Shown here piece after piece: positions 8,054 through 16,997 of a stretch of DNA of 37,303 bases (position 1 is the stretch's first letter; each line of letters opens with the position of its first letter). The DNA comes from an uncultured Rhodospirillales bacterium (GTDB lineage Bacteria > Pseudomonadota > Alphaproteobacteria > Acetobacterales > Acetobacteraceae). The DNA is taken from the NCBI GenBank assembly GCA_903881515.1, contig CAIRTN010000393.1:1-37303 (forward strand), read 5' to 3'. The notes under the pieces were generated by a model. The model did not search any database and was not told the origin of the DNA. It saw nothing but the letters and a program-made list of their open reading frames with translations. A program made the position numbers and the translations under genes.

Positions 8054-8265
8054 AGGCAAGGCCAGGGGCTTTGCCCCTGGACCCCACCAGGGACAGAAGT
8101 CCCTGGACCCGCTACTTGAAGTATTCCGGTCTTAAGAGAGAGGGGCCATCTCGGCCTTCATCAGGGCACGTGTGGCCCCTCTCTCTTGAGACCGGCTCTT
8201 TAGGTAATGGGGTCAAGGGGACCACTGTCCCCTTGCGGGTCCAGGGCAGAGCCCCGGCCTTGCCT
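8054..8265. repeat. 212-bp palindromic MITE-like element
   Basis: The whole element is one long imperfect inverted repeat. The ends AGGCAAGGCC (8054-8063) and GGCCTTGCCT (8256-8265) are perfect 10-bp terminal inverted repeats. The left arm to 8148 aligns with the reverse complement of the right arm from 8173 over nearly its full length. The innermost part is strongest: 23 bp (8126-8148 with 8173-8195) with a single mismatch, around a 24-nt centre. Smaller hairpins are nested inside: 8062-8080, 8087-8106 and 8214-8235. There is no coding capacity. One arm of a second copy lies at 1-93. It ends 45 bp before the yebC start. Confidence 0.8.
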
Positions 8266-8310
8266 GTCTTCCTGCACCAGAGCACACGCATTCAACGATG
8301 GAGGTGGCTG

Positions 8311-9060
8311 GTGGCCGGGCATTCGCAATTCAAGAACATCATGCATCGCAAGGGGGCGCAGGATGCCAAGCGTGCCCGGGCGTTTGCGAAGTTGATTCGG
8401 GAGATCACGGTTTCGGCCCGGCAGGGGTTGCCGGACCCGGCGTTCAATCCGCGGTTGCGTTCGGCGATGGTGGAGGCGCGCAGTGTGAACATGCCGCGCG
8501 ACACCATTGAGCGGGCGGTGAAGAAGGCGGCGGGGGCTTCGGCGGGGGAAGATTACGTCGAGGTTCGGTATGAGGGTTATGGGCCGGCGGGGGTGGCGGT
8601 GATTGTCGAGACGTTGACCGACAACCGTAACCGGACGGCGAGCGACGTGCGGTCAGCGTTCGCCAAATATGGCGGGGCGTTGGGCGAGACGAATTCAGTT
8701 TCTTTTTTGTTCTCACGGCTCGGCGTGATCCGGTATCCTGGTACGGTTGCCAGCGAGGACGACATGCTGGAGGCGGCGATCGAGGCGGGGGCGGACGATG
8801 TGGTCAGTTCGGCCGAAGGGCATGAGGTGAGTTGCGCGGTGGAGAGTTTGTTTGCCGTGCGGGATGCGTTGGAGGGCCGGTTTGGCGCGCCGGAGACGGC
8901 GAAGTTCGATTGGCGGCCGAGCACCAGTGTGACGCTGGATGAGGATCGGGCGCGGTCGTTGCTGAAGCTGTTGGATGTGCTGGAGGAGAGCGACGACGTG
9001 CAGAATGTGTACGCCAATTTCGAGATCCCCGAGGATGTCATGGCGAAGCTGTCGGGCTGA
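8311..9060 (+). CDS. yebC: YebC/TACO1-family translational regulator
   Basis: 249 residues. YebC-family proteins bind the ribosome and are reported to aid translation of proline stretches; older annotations call them transcriptional regulators. Seen: the hallmark start [17 protein letters not shown], the [17 protein letters not shown] helix, [23 protein letters not shown], and a [13 protein letters not shown] segment. I chose GTG 8311 with GGAGG at 8300-8304; longer frames run back into the repeat element. It lies two bases before ruvC, forming the familiar yebC-ruvCAB operon. It shares a window with EF-P, the other anti-polyproline-stalling factor. Confidence 0.94.
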   Translation: MAGHSQFKNIMHRKGAQDAKRARAFAKLIREITVSARQGLPDPAFNPRLRSAMVEARSVNMPRDTIERAVKKAAGASAGEDYVEVRYEGYGPAGVAVIVETLTDNRNRTASDVRSAFAKYGGALGETNSVSFLFSRLGVIRYPGTVASEDDMLEAAIEAGADDVVSSAEGHEVSCAVESLFAVRDALEGRFGAPETAKFDWRPSTSVTLDEDRARSLLKLLDVLEESDDVQNVYANFEIPEDVMAKLSG

Positions 9061-9062
9061 GC

Positions 9063-9566
9063 TTGGCGCGGTTGCTGGGCATCGATCCGGGCTTGCGGTT
9101 TACCGGCTGGGGGCTGGTGGATGCGGCTGGCAACCGGCTGAGCCATGTCGCCGATGGGGTGATTGCGACGGATAGCGGCTGGTCGGTGCCGGACCGGTTG
9201 AAGGTGTTGCATGACGGTCTGGTGGCGGTGCTGACGCAGTATGAGCCGGATGAGGCGGCGGTGGAGGAGACGTATGTCAACGTCAACGCCACGGCGACTT
9301 TGAAGCTGGGCTATGCGCGCGGGGTGGCGTTGTTGACGCCGGCTTTGCACGGGGTTCCGGTGAGCGAGTATGGCGCCAAGACGGTGAAGATGTCGGTGGT
9401 GGGCACTGGCGGCGCGAGCAAGGACCAGGTCGAGGCGATGGTGCGGCGGTTGTTGCCGGGGGCGGTGATCAAGCGGGCGGATGCGGCCGATGCGCTGGCG
9501 GTGGCAATCTGCCACGCGCATCACCGGGCGACCGCGAACCGCTATGCCGCGGCGGTGTCGCGATGA
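9063..9566 (+). CDS. ruvC: Crossover junction endodeoxyribonuclease RuvC
   Basis: 167 residues. Resolves Holliday junctions together with RuvAB. The acidic catalytic residues are all in place: Asp8 in LLGIDPG, Glu68/Glu69 in AAVEETYVN, and Asp140/Asp143 in KRADAADALAVAICH. The start is TTG at 9063, directly after the yebC stop; no ATG/GTG gives the GIDPG strand. It overlaps ruvA by four bases (ATGA). No SOS box of the GTTC-N7-GTTC type is visible ahead of yebC, so the operon is not obviously LexA-controlled. Confidence 0.96.
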   Translation: MARLLGIDPGLRFTGWGLVDAAGNRLSHVADGVIATDSGWSVPDRLKVLHDGLVAVLTQYEPDEAAVEETYVNVNATATLKLGYARGVALLTPALHGVPVSEYGAKTVKMSVVGTGGASKDQVEAMVRRLLPGAVIKRADAADALAVAICHAHHRATANRYAAAVSR

Positions 9567-10162
9567 TCGCGCGGTTGAGCGGTCGGATCGACGCGGTCGA
9601 AGCGGGGTCGTGCATCGTTGATGTGAACGGAGTTGGCTATCTGGTGCATGCCTCGACGCGGACGCTGGCGGCGTTGCCGGTGGGGGGCATCGCCACGGTG
9701 CTGGTGGAAATGCAGGTGCGCGAGGACGCGATCACCTTGTTCGGGTTTGCCGAATCGGCGGAGCGGGACTGGTTCCGGCTGTTGACCACGGTGCAGGGGG
9801 TGGGCGCCAAGGTGGCGCTGAGCATTCTGTCTGCGCTGTCGCCGCGCGAGTTGATTGCGGCGATCCAGGCGGGGGATCGCGGCAGTCTGACCCGGGCTTC
9901 GGGGGTGGGTGCCAAGCTGGCGGTGCGGTTGTTGACCGAGTTGCGGGAGAAGGCGGGGGCGATGCCGGCCGGGGTTGGGTTTTCGCCGGTGCTGCCGCCG
10001 GTGGTGGCGGGGGTGGAGGCCGATACGATGTCGGCGTTGCTCAATCTTGGATATCGGCGGGCGGAGGCGCAGGCGGCGATTGGCCGGGCGCTGGAGCGGC
10101 TCGGTGAGGGCGCGGTGCTGGATGCCGCGATCCGTGAGAGCTTGAAGGAACTGGCGCGATGA
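9563..10162 (+). CDS. ruvA: Holliday junction branch migration protein RuvA
   Basis: 199 residues. The tetrameric RuvA binds four-way junctions and loads RuvB. Domain order is visible: N-terminal OB fold ([20 protein letters not shown] onward), two helix-hairpin-helix segments ([14 protein letters not shown] and [19 protein letters not shown]), a Pro/Val-rich linker around residues 133-150, and the C-terminal three-helix domain ([20 protein letters not shown]). ATGA overlaps on both sides join it to ruvC and ruvB. Confidence 0.96.
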   Translation: MIARLSGRIDAVEAGSCIVDVNGVGYLVHASTRTLAALPVGGIATVLVEMQVREDAITLFGFAESAERDWFRLLTTVQGVGAKVALSILSALSPRELIAAIQAGDRGSLTRASGVGAKLAVRLLTELREKAGAMPAGVGFSPVLPPVVAGVEADTMSALLNLGYRRAEAQAAIGRALERLGEGAVLDAAIRESLKELAR

Positions 10163-11193
10163 GTGAGCGCGCGGTTTCCGGCGTGCGCGCCGAGGAGGAT
10201 GCGGCCGAGGCTTCGCTGCGGCCGCAGACGCTGGCGGATTTCACTGGGCAGCGGTCCAGTCGGGAGAATTTGGCGGTATTTATTCAGGCGGCACGGGCGC
10301 GTGGCGAAGCCTTGGACCATGTGCTGCTGCATGGCCCGCCGGGGTTGGGCAAGACGACCTTGGCGCAGATCGTGGCGCGGGAACTCGGGGTGGGCTTTCG
10401 CGCGACGTCCGGGCCGGTGATCCAGCGGGCAGGGGATCTGGCGGCGATTCTGACCAATCTGCAGCCGCGCGATGTGCTGTTCATCGACGAGATCCACCGG
10501 CTGCAACCGGCGATCGAGGAAATTCTGTATCCCGCGATGGAGGATTTCCAGCTTGACCTGATCATCGGCGAGGGCCCGGCGGCGCGGTCGGTGCGGATCG
10601 ACCTGGCACCGTTCACCCTGGTGGGGGCGACGACGCGGGCGGGGCTGCTGGCGACGCCGTTGCGCGACCGGTTCGGCATTCCGTTGCGGCTGGTGTTCTA
10701 CACGCCGGAAGAGTTGGAACTGATCGTGGCGCGCGGTGCGGGCAAGCTGGGGTTTGCGCTGACCGCCGAGGGGGCGCGGGAGATTGCCCGGCGCTCGCGC
10801 GGCACGCCGCGGGTGGCCGGCCGGCTGCTACGCCGAGTGCGCGATTTCGCCCATGTCGCCGGCGATGCGCCGGTGGACCGCGACATCGCCGATGCGGCGC
10901 TGCGCCGGCTGGAGGTCGATGCGGCGGGGTTGGATGCGATGGACCGGCGTTATCTGCGCCGGATGGCCGAGCATCATGGCGGCGGGCCGGTGGGTGTCGA
11001 GACGCTGGCCGCGGCGCTGGCCGAGGCGCGCGATACGCTCGAGGATGTGATCGAGCCCTATCTGATCCAGGAGGGGCTGATCCTGCGCACCAGCCGCGGT
11101 CGGGTGCTGGCGGAGCGGGGGTGGAAGCATCTGGGCATCGTCCCGCCGGTTGGGGTGCAGGCGCAGATGGATCTGCTGGGGGAAGATGAATGA
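10159..11193 (+). CDS. ruvB: Holliday junction branch migration ATPase RuvB
   Basis: 344 residues. AAA+ motor that drives branch migration. Walker A GPPGLGKT is at residues 59-66, Walker B VLFIDEIH about 106-113, the sensor region GATTRAG follows, the arginine-finger area is TPLRDRFG, and the C-terminal winged helix ends in [17 protein letters not shown]. Its ATG overlaps the ruvA stop and its stop overlaps the ybgC start, so the recombination genes are translationally linked to the Tol-Pal block. Confidence 0.97.
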   Translation: MSERAVSGVRAEEDAAEASLRPQTLADFTGQRSSRENLAVFIQAARARGEALDHVLLHGPPGLGKTTLAQIVARELGVGFRATSGPVIQRAGDLAAILTNLQPRDVLFIDEIHRLQPAIEEILYPAMEDFQLDLIIGEGPAARSVRIDLAPFTLVGATTRAGLLATPLRDRFGIPLRLVFYTPEELELIVARGAGKLGFALTAEGAREIARRSRGTPRVAGRLLRRVRDFAHVAGDAPVDRDIADAALRRLEVDAAGLDAMDRRYLRRMAEHHGGGPVGVETLAAALAEARDTLEDVIEPYLIQEGLILRTSRGRVLAERGWKHLGIVPPVGVQAQMDLLGEDE

Positions 11194-11663
11194 AGCTTCA
11201 TCCGCAGGACTCCGCGCCGACGGGCGGGCATCACTATCCGCTGCGGGTGTATTACGAGGACACCGATGCCGGCGGGGTGGTGTATCACGCCAACTACCTG
11301 CGCTTCTGCGAACGGGCGCGGACCGAGGCGATGCGCGATGCCGCCATTCCACACGCGGAAATGACATCGCAGCATGGCCTGATGTTTATGGTGCGGCGCG
11401 TCAAACTGGATTATCTGGCGCCTGCGCTCCTGGACGATTCGTTGCTTGTGGTGACCCGGCCGCTGAAGGTCGGGGCAGCGTCGGCGACGATTCTGCAGGT
11501 GGTGCGCCGGGCCGATGCGGCGCGGGGGCTGGTACGGGTGGAGATCGAGTTGGCCTGCGTGCGGATGGGCGACCAGCGCGCCGCACGGATGCCGGCGCGG
11601 TATCGCGAGGTGCTGGTAGGGCTGATGGACGGACATGATTCGGCCCCGATCGGGGCATTTTGA
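11190..11663 (+). CDS. ybgC: Tol-Pal-associated acyl-CoA thioesterase
   Basis: 157 residues. Hot-dog fold thioesterase usually encoded first in the tol-pal cluster. The family signature [19 protein letters not shown] with its conserved Asp is present, followed by [18 protein letters not shown]. Start ATG 11190 overlaps the ruvB stop. The last codons contain the palindrome GCCCCGATCGGGGC (11643-11656), and a CACCCG/CGGGTG hairpin (11674-11691) lies between its stop and tolQ; both could slow readthrough but neither is a clear terminator. Confidence 0.92.
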   Translation: MKLHPQDSAPTGGHHYPLRVYYEDTDAGGVVYHANYLRFCERARTEAMRDAAIPHAEMTSQHGLMFMVRRVKLDYLAPALLDDSLLVVTRPLKVGAASATILQVVRRADAARGLVRVEIELACVRMGDQRAARMPARYREVLVGLMDGHDSAPIGAF

Positions 11664-11712
11664 GGCCACAAGACACCCGCAGTATCGGGTGCGTTGAACG
11701 AGAGGACTGCAC

Positions 11713-12429
11713 GTGAACGGAGCCGTCGACGCCGTGAACCTGGCTGCCCCCGGGGGCGATTTGTCGCTGTGGGGCCTGTTCCTGCAGGCCGACATGGTGG
11801 TGAAGATCGTCATGCTGATGCTGCTGGCTGCCAGCATCTGGGTGTGGGCCATCGTATTTGAGAAGACGATGGGCCTGCGCCGCGCAAACAGGGCGGCCGA
11901 TGCGTTCGAGGAGCGGTTCTGGTCCGGCGGCAGCCTGGAAGAACTGTTCGACGACGAGGGCGCCAAGCCGACGCACCCGATTGCCGCCGTGTTCGGCGCC
12001 GCGATGCTGGAGTGGCGGCGGTCTGCGCGGGCGTCCGGCGCGGATCTGGCGCGCGGCTTTGTGCGCGACCGGATCGAACGGGCGATGGGGGTGACCATCC
12101 AGCGCGAGATGGAATCGCTGGAGAAATGGATGATCTTCCTGGCCTCGGTGGGTTCAACGGCGCCGTTCATCGGGCTGTTCGGCACGGTGTGGGGCATCAT
12201 GCACTCGTTCTCGGCGATCGCAGCGATGCACAACACCAATCTGGCCGTGGTGGCGCCCGGCATTGCCGAGGCGCTGATGGCGACCGCGATCGGCCTGGTG
12301 GCGGCGATCCCGGCGGTGCTCGCCTACAACAAGATCTCGACCGACATGGCGCGGTTCGCCGCGCGGATGGAAGGCTTTGCCACCGAATTCGGCGGCATCC
12401 TGTCACGGCAGTCCGAGGAGCGCGCCTGA
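11713..12429 (+). CDS. tolQ: Tol-Pal inner-membrane proton-channel subunit TolQ
   Basis: 238 residues, MotA/TolQ/ExbB family. Forms a proton-driven motor with TolR that energises TolA during division. Three membrane segments are visible: around VVKIVMLMLLAASIWVWAIVF (residues ~29-53), then WMIFLASVGSTAPFIGLFGTVWGIM (~140-165), and IAEALMATAIGLVAAIPAVLAYN (~185-207). The start is GTG 11713, with GAGAGG about eight bases upstream. The tolR ATG follows one base after the stop. Confidence 0.95.
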   Translation: MNGAVDAVNLAAPGGDLSLWGLFLQADMVVKIVMLMLLAASIWVWAIVFEKTMGLRRANRAADAFEERFWSGGSLEELFDDEGAKPTHPIAAVFGAAMLEWRRSARASGADLARGFVRDRIERAMGVTIQREMESLEKWMIFLASVGSTAPFIGLFGTVWGIMHSFSAIAAMHNTNLAVVAPGIAEALMATAIGLVAAIPAVLAYNKISTDMARFAARMEGFATEFGGILSRQSEERA

Positions 12430-12430
12430 C

Positions 12431-12907
12431 ATGGCCGGCGGGATGATGGGGCGCGGCGGCGGGCGCGGGCGCTACAAGCCGCTGGCGGAAATCAACGTGA
12501 CACCGCTGGTCGATGTTATGCTGGTGCTGCTGATCATTTTCATGGTCACGGCGCCGCTGATGAACACCGCGGTGAATGTCGATCTGCCGAAAACTACGGC
12601 CAGCCCGGTGAACAACGACAGCGAGCCGTTGAACGTGTCGGTCAATGCGCAGGGGCAGGTGTTCCTGATGGACCAGGCGACCGAGCTGCCGGAACTGGTC
12701 GCCAAGCTGACCGCGATCGCCAAGGAACAGAAGGACCGCCGCATCTTTGTGCGCGGCGACAAGGCCAATTCGTACGGCCGGATGCTGGAGATCATGGGTA
12801 CCATCATCCAGGGTGGATTTACCAAGGTGTCGCTGCTGACCGACCCGTCCGGCGCTGCGGCCCCCGCCGCCGCGCCCGGCGCGACCAAGCCGCCGGGGCG
12901 CGGCTGA
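12431..12907 (+). CDS. tolR: Tol-Pal motor subunit TolR
   Basis: 158 residues, ExbD/TolR family. A Gly/Arg-rich cytoplasmic N-terminus leads to the single membrane helix LVDVMLVLLIIFMVTAPLM, whose Asp is the conserved proton-site residue; the periplasmic domain follows (VNVDLPKTTASPV, KDRRIFVRGDKANSYGRMLEIM). The tail is Ala/Pro rich. I chose ATG 12431; an in-frame upstream ATG lies inside tolQ. Confidence 0.95.
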   Translation: MAGGMMGRGGGRGRYKPLAEINVTPLVDVMLVLLIIFMVTAPLMNTAVNVDLPKTTASPVNNDSEPLNVSVNAQGQVFLMDQATELPELVAKLTAIAKEQKDRRIFVRGDKANSYGRMLEIMGTIIQGGFTKVSLLTDPSGAAAPAAAPGATKPPGRG

Positions 12908-12919
12908 TCCGGCCGGCGT

Positions 12920-13888
12920 ATGAACCGGCAGCTGAAACGCGGAGCGATTGTCTCGGCGGTGGCCCACGTCGTTGTGGGCGCCCTGCTGCTGATCGGCGTC
13001 AACCTGACCAAGCCGGACGATGCGCCTCAGGAAATGGCGGTCGAGTTCGCCGTGGAGCCTGGCCCGGCGAGCGAAGCGGCGATGAAAGCCCCGGTGGACG
13101 GGCCACAGGCCGCGACGGTTGCCGCCAACGAGGCGGTCGAAGCGCCGCCGGCGCCGGACAAGCCCGACGAGAAGAAACAAATCGAGGCCCCGCCGCCTCC
13201 GCCTCCCCCACCTCCGCCGCCGCCCCCTCCGGCGCCGGCCGACCAGACGCCGCCCGCGCCGACCCCGCCGGCACCCGCGCCCGAACCGTCGGCGGCACCG
13301 GTGAAGCCGCCCCCGCCCCCCACCCCCCCGGCGCCTACACCGCCTGCGCCCACGCCACCCTTGCCCTTGCCGCCGCCCCCGGTACCGCCACCGCCGGCGC
13401 CGCCGAGCAAGACATCGCAGCCGAACGAAACCAAGAACCCGGCGCCGGACAGCAAGGAAATCGAGAACACGCTGGAAAAGCTGCGCGCCATGCAGCGCCA
13501 GACCAAGCCACCGACCGCCAAGGCCAACCCCGACGCCGCGCGCGCGCCCACTCTGGGCGGACGTACCGACGGCGATGTCACCGGCAAGCTGACCGATGCC
13601 CAGCGCGGGGCGATCGGCGACAAGGTACGGGAGTGCTGGACCAAGGATGCCGGAGCACTGGATATCGACAAGCAGTCGGTCCAACTGGTGGTGACGTATG
13701 ATGAGGCGGGAACGGTGCGGATTGCCGAGGTTGGGCCAGATGATTCCGGCCGGCTGGGCGATATTCGTTTCCGTGCCTTCGCCGAGCGGGCGGTGCGTGC
13801 CGTCCGCGATCCAAGATGCGCCAGCCTGCCGCTGCCGAAGGCCGAGATCGGCCAGGTGGGCAAGCTGACGTTCCGGTTCAAACCCTGA
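12920..13888 (+). CDS. tolA: TolA-like energy transducer with a long polyproline spacer
   Basis: 322 residues. It spans the periplasm and couples the TolQR motor to Pal/TolB. An N-terminal membrane anchor is visible at residues ~9-29 (AIVSAVAHVVVGALLLIGVNL-like). A Pro/Ala-rich spacer of roughly residues 85-175 includes long uninterrupted proline runs, in place of the Lys/Ala helical domain of E. coli TolA. The C-terminal domain (~205-322) has VRECWTKDAGALDIDKQSV and a TonB-like fold. These proline runs would need EF-P, encoded in the same window. A short GC-rich gap separates it from tolR. Confidence 0.87.
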   Translation: MNRQLKRGAIVSAVAHVVVGALLLIGVNLTKPDDAPQEMAVEFAVEPGPASEAAMKAPVDGPQAATVAANEAVEAPPAPDKPDEKKQIEAPPPPPPPPPPPPPPAPADQTPPAPTPPAPAPEPSAAPVKPPPPPTPPAPTPPAPTPPLPLPPPPVPPPPAPPSKTSQPNETKNPAPDSKEIENTLEKLRAMQRQTKPPTAKANPDAARAPTLGGRTDGDVTGKLTDAQRGAIGDKVRECWTKDAGALDIDKQSVQLVVTYDEAGTVRIAEVGPDDSGRLGDIRFRAFAERAVRAVRDPRCASLPLPKAEIGQVGKLTFRFKP

Positions 13889-13912
13889 GTAAGCGACCTT
13901 ATAGGTGACAGT

Positions 13913-15301
13913 ATGATGATACCCGGCGAGAGCCTAATCCGTGCAGGCATTACGGTGAGCGATCTGCCAGGCAGCATCGGACGGCGCGGCCTGTTCGGGG
14001 CGGCGGCAGGGCTGCTGATGGCGCGCGGTGCTATGGCGCAAACGGCCGGCAAGACCGCCGAGATCACCGTCGATCGCGCCCGCACCGAGCCGATTCCCAT
14101 CGCCATTCCGGTGCTGGCGGGCGACGGCCAGCTTGGCCGGGACATCGCGGGCGTGATCACCAATAATCTGGCGCGGTCCGGCCTGTTCCGCCCGGTCGAT
14201 CCGGCCGCGTTCATCGGCGGCGCCCCGGGGGCCGATGTGCCGAATTTCCCCAACTGGAAGGCGATCGGCGCGCAGGCGCTGGTCACCGGCAAGGTGGATG
14301 CCGCCAGCGGCGGCAATGTGCGCGTCGAGTTCCGGCTGTGGGACGTGCTGCCGCAGGCGCAGATCCAGGGCACTGCTTACACGGCGCCAGCCGCCAACTG
14401 GCGCCGCATCGCGCACATCATCAGCGACGTGATCTATGAGCGCCTGCTGGGCGAGAAGGGCTATTTCGACACCCGCATCGTCTATGTCGCTGTGTCCGGC
14501 CCGCGTGACCGGCGGGTGAAGCGGCTGGCGATCATGGATCAGGACGGGGAACGCAACCAGTTCCTCACCGATGGCAGCTATCTGGTGTATTCGCCGCGGT
14601 TCCACCCGACGAAGGACCAGATCACCTTCATGAGCAACGCCAACAACCGCCAGCGGGTCTACATGTTCGACCTCGGCACCGGGCGGGCGCAGGTGCTGGG
14701 CAATTTCGGCGAGATGACCCTGGCGCCGCGCTACCATCCGGACGGCAATTCGGTGCTGCTGTCGCAGACGGTTGGCGGCGGGGCGGAGATCTTCAGCGTC
14801 GGCGCCAACGGCACCGGCGCACGGCGGCTGACCGACTCGGCGGGGGCGATCGACGTCTCGCCGTGCTACAGCCCGGATGGCACGCAGATCGTGTTCAACT
14901 CCGACCGTGGCGGTGATCAGCAACTTTACGTGATGAACGCCGATGGGTCGGGGGTGAAGCGGATCAGCTTCGGGCAGGGCCGCTACGGCGCGCCGGTATG
15001 GTCGCCGCGCGGGGATCTGATCGCCTATGTGAAGTTTACCGCATCCACCTTCCAGCTTGGCGTGATGCGTCCGGACGGCTCCGGCGAGCGCATCCTTTCG
15101 GAAGGTTACGTGCTGGATTCACCAACTTTCGCACCGAACGGCCGGGTGATCATGTTCACCCGCGAAACGGCCGCCCGCAATGCGCGCGGCGATGGCTACT
15201 CCTCCAGGCTCGCTTCGATCGACATCACAGGCTTCAACGAGCGGCTGATGCCGACTCCGACCGACGCCTCCGACCCGGCCTGGGGACCCGTGCAGCAGTG
15301 A
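13913..15301 (+). CDS. tolB: Tol-Pal periplasmic protein TolB with Tat-type signal
   Basis: 462 residues. Periplasmic beta-propeller that connects TolA and Pal. The N-terminus carries GRRGLFGAAAGLL followed by GAMAQ, a twin-arginine (Tat) style signal rather than a plain Sec signal. The N-terminal domain (~40-170) is followed by the six-bladed propeller with repeated motifs such as SPRFHPTKDQITFMSNAN, APRYHPDGNSVLLSQ, SPCYSPDGTQIVFNSDRGG and APVWSPRGDLIAYVK. ATG 13913 has AGGTGA just upstream; GTG 13955 is a shorter alternative that keeps the twin arginines. A 212-bp gap with no gene follows before pal. Confidence 0.95.
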   Translation: MMIPGESLIRAGITVSDLPGSIGRRGLFGAAAGLLMARGAMAQTAGKTAEITVDRARTEPIPIAIPVLAGDGQLGRDIAGVITNNLARSGLFRPVDPAAFIGGAPGADVPNFPNWKAIGAQALVTGKVDAASGGNVRVEFRLWDVLPQAQIQGTAYTAPAANWRRIAHIISDVIYERLLGEKGYFDTRIVYVAVSGPRDRRVKRLAIMDQDGERNQFLTDGSYLVYSPRFHPTKDQITFMSNANNRQRVYMFDLGTGRAQVLGNFGEMTLAPRYHPDGNSVLLSQTVGGGAEIFSVGANGTGARRLTDSAGAIDVSPCYSPDGTQIVFNSDRGGDQQLYVMNADGSGVKRISFGQGRYGAPVWSPRGDLIAYVKFTASTFQLGVMRPDGSGERILSEGYVLDSPTFAPNGRVIMFTRETAARNARGDGYSSRLASIDITGFNERLMPTPTDASDPAWGPVQQ

Positions 15302-15513
15302 CATACGCCTGTGTAACAGTCGGCATGGAAGATATGTGCAGTGCGGGATACGTGTGCCTTGACCAGCCGCGTGCGAAAGGTTTAAGCGCTGTACCCACAC
15401 GGAAAGTCGCCTTGCTCAAGGGTTTGGCGGCCTATCGTGCATTTTTCGCCTTCAAACCGTGACCCAAATGGGGCACATACTGCTGCACCCTCGTTGACCA
15501 AGGACGCAACTCT

Positions 15514-15981
15514 ATGAACATCAAGATCCTGGGCGCCTTCGCCGCCGTGGCGCTGCTGGCGGCGTGCTCCTCCGACAAAACCGCTGCCACCCAGCCGACC
15601 AACCCGGTTTCGACCGGCCCGGTCCCCGGCAGCCAGGAAGACCTCGTCGCCAACGTTGGCGACCGCGTTTTCTATGACTTCAACATGTCGGCCCTGAAGG
15701 CCGAAGGCAAGGCGACGCTGGATCGCCAGGCCGCATGGCTCGCCAAGTGGGCGAAGAACAGCGTGCAGGTCGCCGGCAACTGCGACGAGCGCGGCACCAG
15801 CGAATACAACCTCGCCCTCGGCAACCGCCGTGCGAAGGCTTCGGCCGATTACCTGAAGGCCAAGGGCGTGGCTGCTTCGCGCATCACCACGATCTCCTTC
15901 GGCAAGGATCGCCCGACCGCCCTCGGCTCGAACGAGCAGGCGTGGGCGCAGAACCGCAACGCCATCACCTCTGTGAAGTAA
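15514..15981 (+). CDS. pal: Peptidoglycan-associated lipoprotein Pal
   Basis: 155 residues. Outer-membrane lipoprotein that holds peptidoglycan through an OmpA-like domain. The lipobox LLAAC puts the lipidated Cys at residue 18. The OmpA_C signature is clear: VFYDFNMSALKAEGKATLDR, AGNCDERGTSEYNLALGNRR and ASRITTISFGKDRP. The 212-bp upstream gap contains TTGACC (15359-15364) and TTAAGC 17 bp further on, a weak promoter candidate, so pal may have its own promoter. A strong terminator follows at 16039-16074. Confidence 0.97.
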   Translation: MNIKILGAFAAVALLAACSSDKTAATQPTNPVSTGPVPGSQEDLVANVGDRVFYDFNMSALKAEGKATLDRQAAWLAKWAKNSVQVAGNCDERGTSEYNLALGNRRAKASADYLKAKGVAASRITTISFGKDRPTALGSNEQAWAQNRNAITSVK

Positions 15982-16038
15982 TAGCGCCGGGGCCTCGGCC
16001 CTGGCATGTTGCTGGCGTTACGAACGTCCGAACTGGTC

Positions 16039-16074
16039 AACCGGCAGTCGCAAGGCTGCCGGTTTTCCTTTTTT
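16039..16074 (+). terminator. Rho-independent terminator after pal
   Basis: Perfect 9-bp stem AACCGGCAG (16039-16047) / CTGCCGGTT (16056-16064) with an 8-nt loop, followed by TTCCTTTTTT. It lies 57 bp after the pal stop and before cpoB, so cpoB and genes beyond depend on readthrough or a separate promoter. Confidence 0.88.
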
Positions 16075-16145
16075 CGGAGGCAGCCATCGCTTCGCCACGG
16101 ATCGCGTGGCAAAATGGCGCAACCGGATAGACGGAAGGTCTGTGC

Positions 16146-16997
16146 ATGAAGCCGATTCTGCTGGCGGCATTTGCCGCGCTGATGCTGTTCGCCGCTGCCT
16201 CGGCGCACGCCCAGTCTGACAGCCGCGAACTGATCGACCTGCGCAACCAGGTGCTGGAGATGCGTCGCGACATGCAGTCGTTGCGCGATCAGGTCGGCCG
16301 CGGCGGTTCCTCGCTGGGCTCAGCCCGGTCCTCCGCCCCCATTGCGGCGACCCCGGCGCCGACCTCCGATGTCACCGCCGCGCTGCTCGACCGCGTGACC
16401 CAGCTTGAGGAGCGCGTGCGCCAGCTGCAGGGCCGCGCCGACGAGGAACAGAACGCCCGCCAACGCCAGGGCGAAGACCTGCAGAAGAATATCGACGACC
16501 TCGCCTTCAAGGTAGGGCAGAGCGCGCCCGCCGCGGCCCCAGCCGCACCGGCTGCGACTCCGACGAAGCCGGCTGGCCTGCCTGCTGCCCCAGTGATCCC
16601 GCCGGCCCCGAAGCGCACCCCTGAACTCGCGATGCAGGAAGGCAACGCCGCCCTGGCCCGGCGCGATTACGCCACCGCGGAGAAGGCCGCGCGCGAGGTG
16701 CTGGCCACGCCGAAGACCCCGCGCGGCACCGATGCGCAGTTCCTGCTGGCGCAGTCGCTGTACGGCAAGAAGGACTGGCAGGGCGCGGCTATCGCCTATG
16801 ACGACGCCTATAGCCGCTCCAAGCCCGGCCCGCGGGCGCAGGATGCGCTGCTGGGCCTGGCCAATTCGCTGACCGCGATCAATGAGAAGAAGACTGCCTG
16901 CGTCACGCTTAACAAGCTGAAGGCCGAGTTCCCAAGCCCGCGTGCCGATCTGCGCGACAGCATCGTCGCGGCCCGCCAGCACGCCGGCTGCGCCTGA
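16146..16997 (+). CDS. cpoB: Tol-Pal cell division coordinator CpoB/YbgF
   Basis: 283 residues. Periplasmic protein linking Tol-Pal with peptidoglycan synthesis at the septum. A Sec signal peptide is visible (hydrophobic to ASAHAQ), then a trimerising coiled coil (LIDLRNQVLEMRRDMQSLRD and LLDRVTQLEERVRQLQGRAD), an Ala/Pro linker (~residues 118-158), and TPR repeats in the C-terminal part (EGNAALARRDYATAEKAARE, FLLAQSLYGKKDWQGAAIAY). Its TGA overlaps the proposed CTG start of tilS. Confidence 0.9.
   Translation: MKPILLAAFAALMLFAAASAHAQSDSRELIDLRNQVLEMRRDMQSLRDQVGRGGSSLGSARSSAPIAATPAPTSDVTAALLDRVTQLEERVRQLQGRADEEQNARQRQGEDLQKNIDDLAFKVGQSAPAAAPAAPAATPTKPAGLPAAPVIPPAPKRTPELAMQEGNAALARRDYATAEKAAREVLATPKTPRGTDAQFLLAQSLYGKKDWQGAAIAYDDAYSRSKPGPRAQDALLGLANSLTAINEKKTACVTLNKLKAEFPSPRADLRDSIVAARQHAGCA

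Noticed and set aside
8054-8265. CRISPR array or tRNA in the repeat-rich gap
   Set aside because: The repeats are inverted and nested, not regularly spaced direct repeats, and there is no cloverleaf.
13423-13438. GAAC-N8-GAAC inside tolA as a possible SOS box
   Set aside because: Spacing is eight, not seven, and it lies deep inside a coding region.
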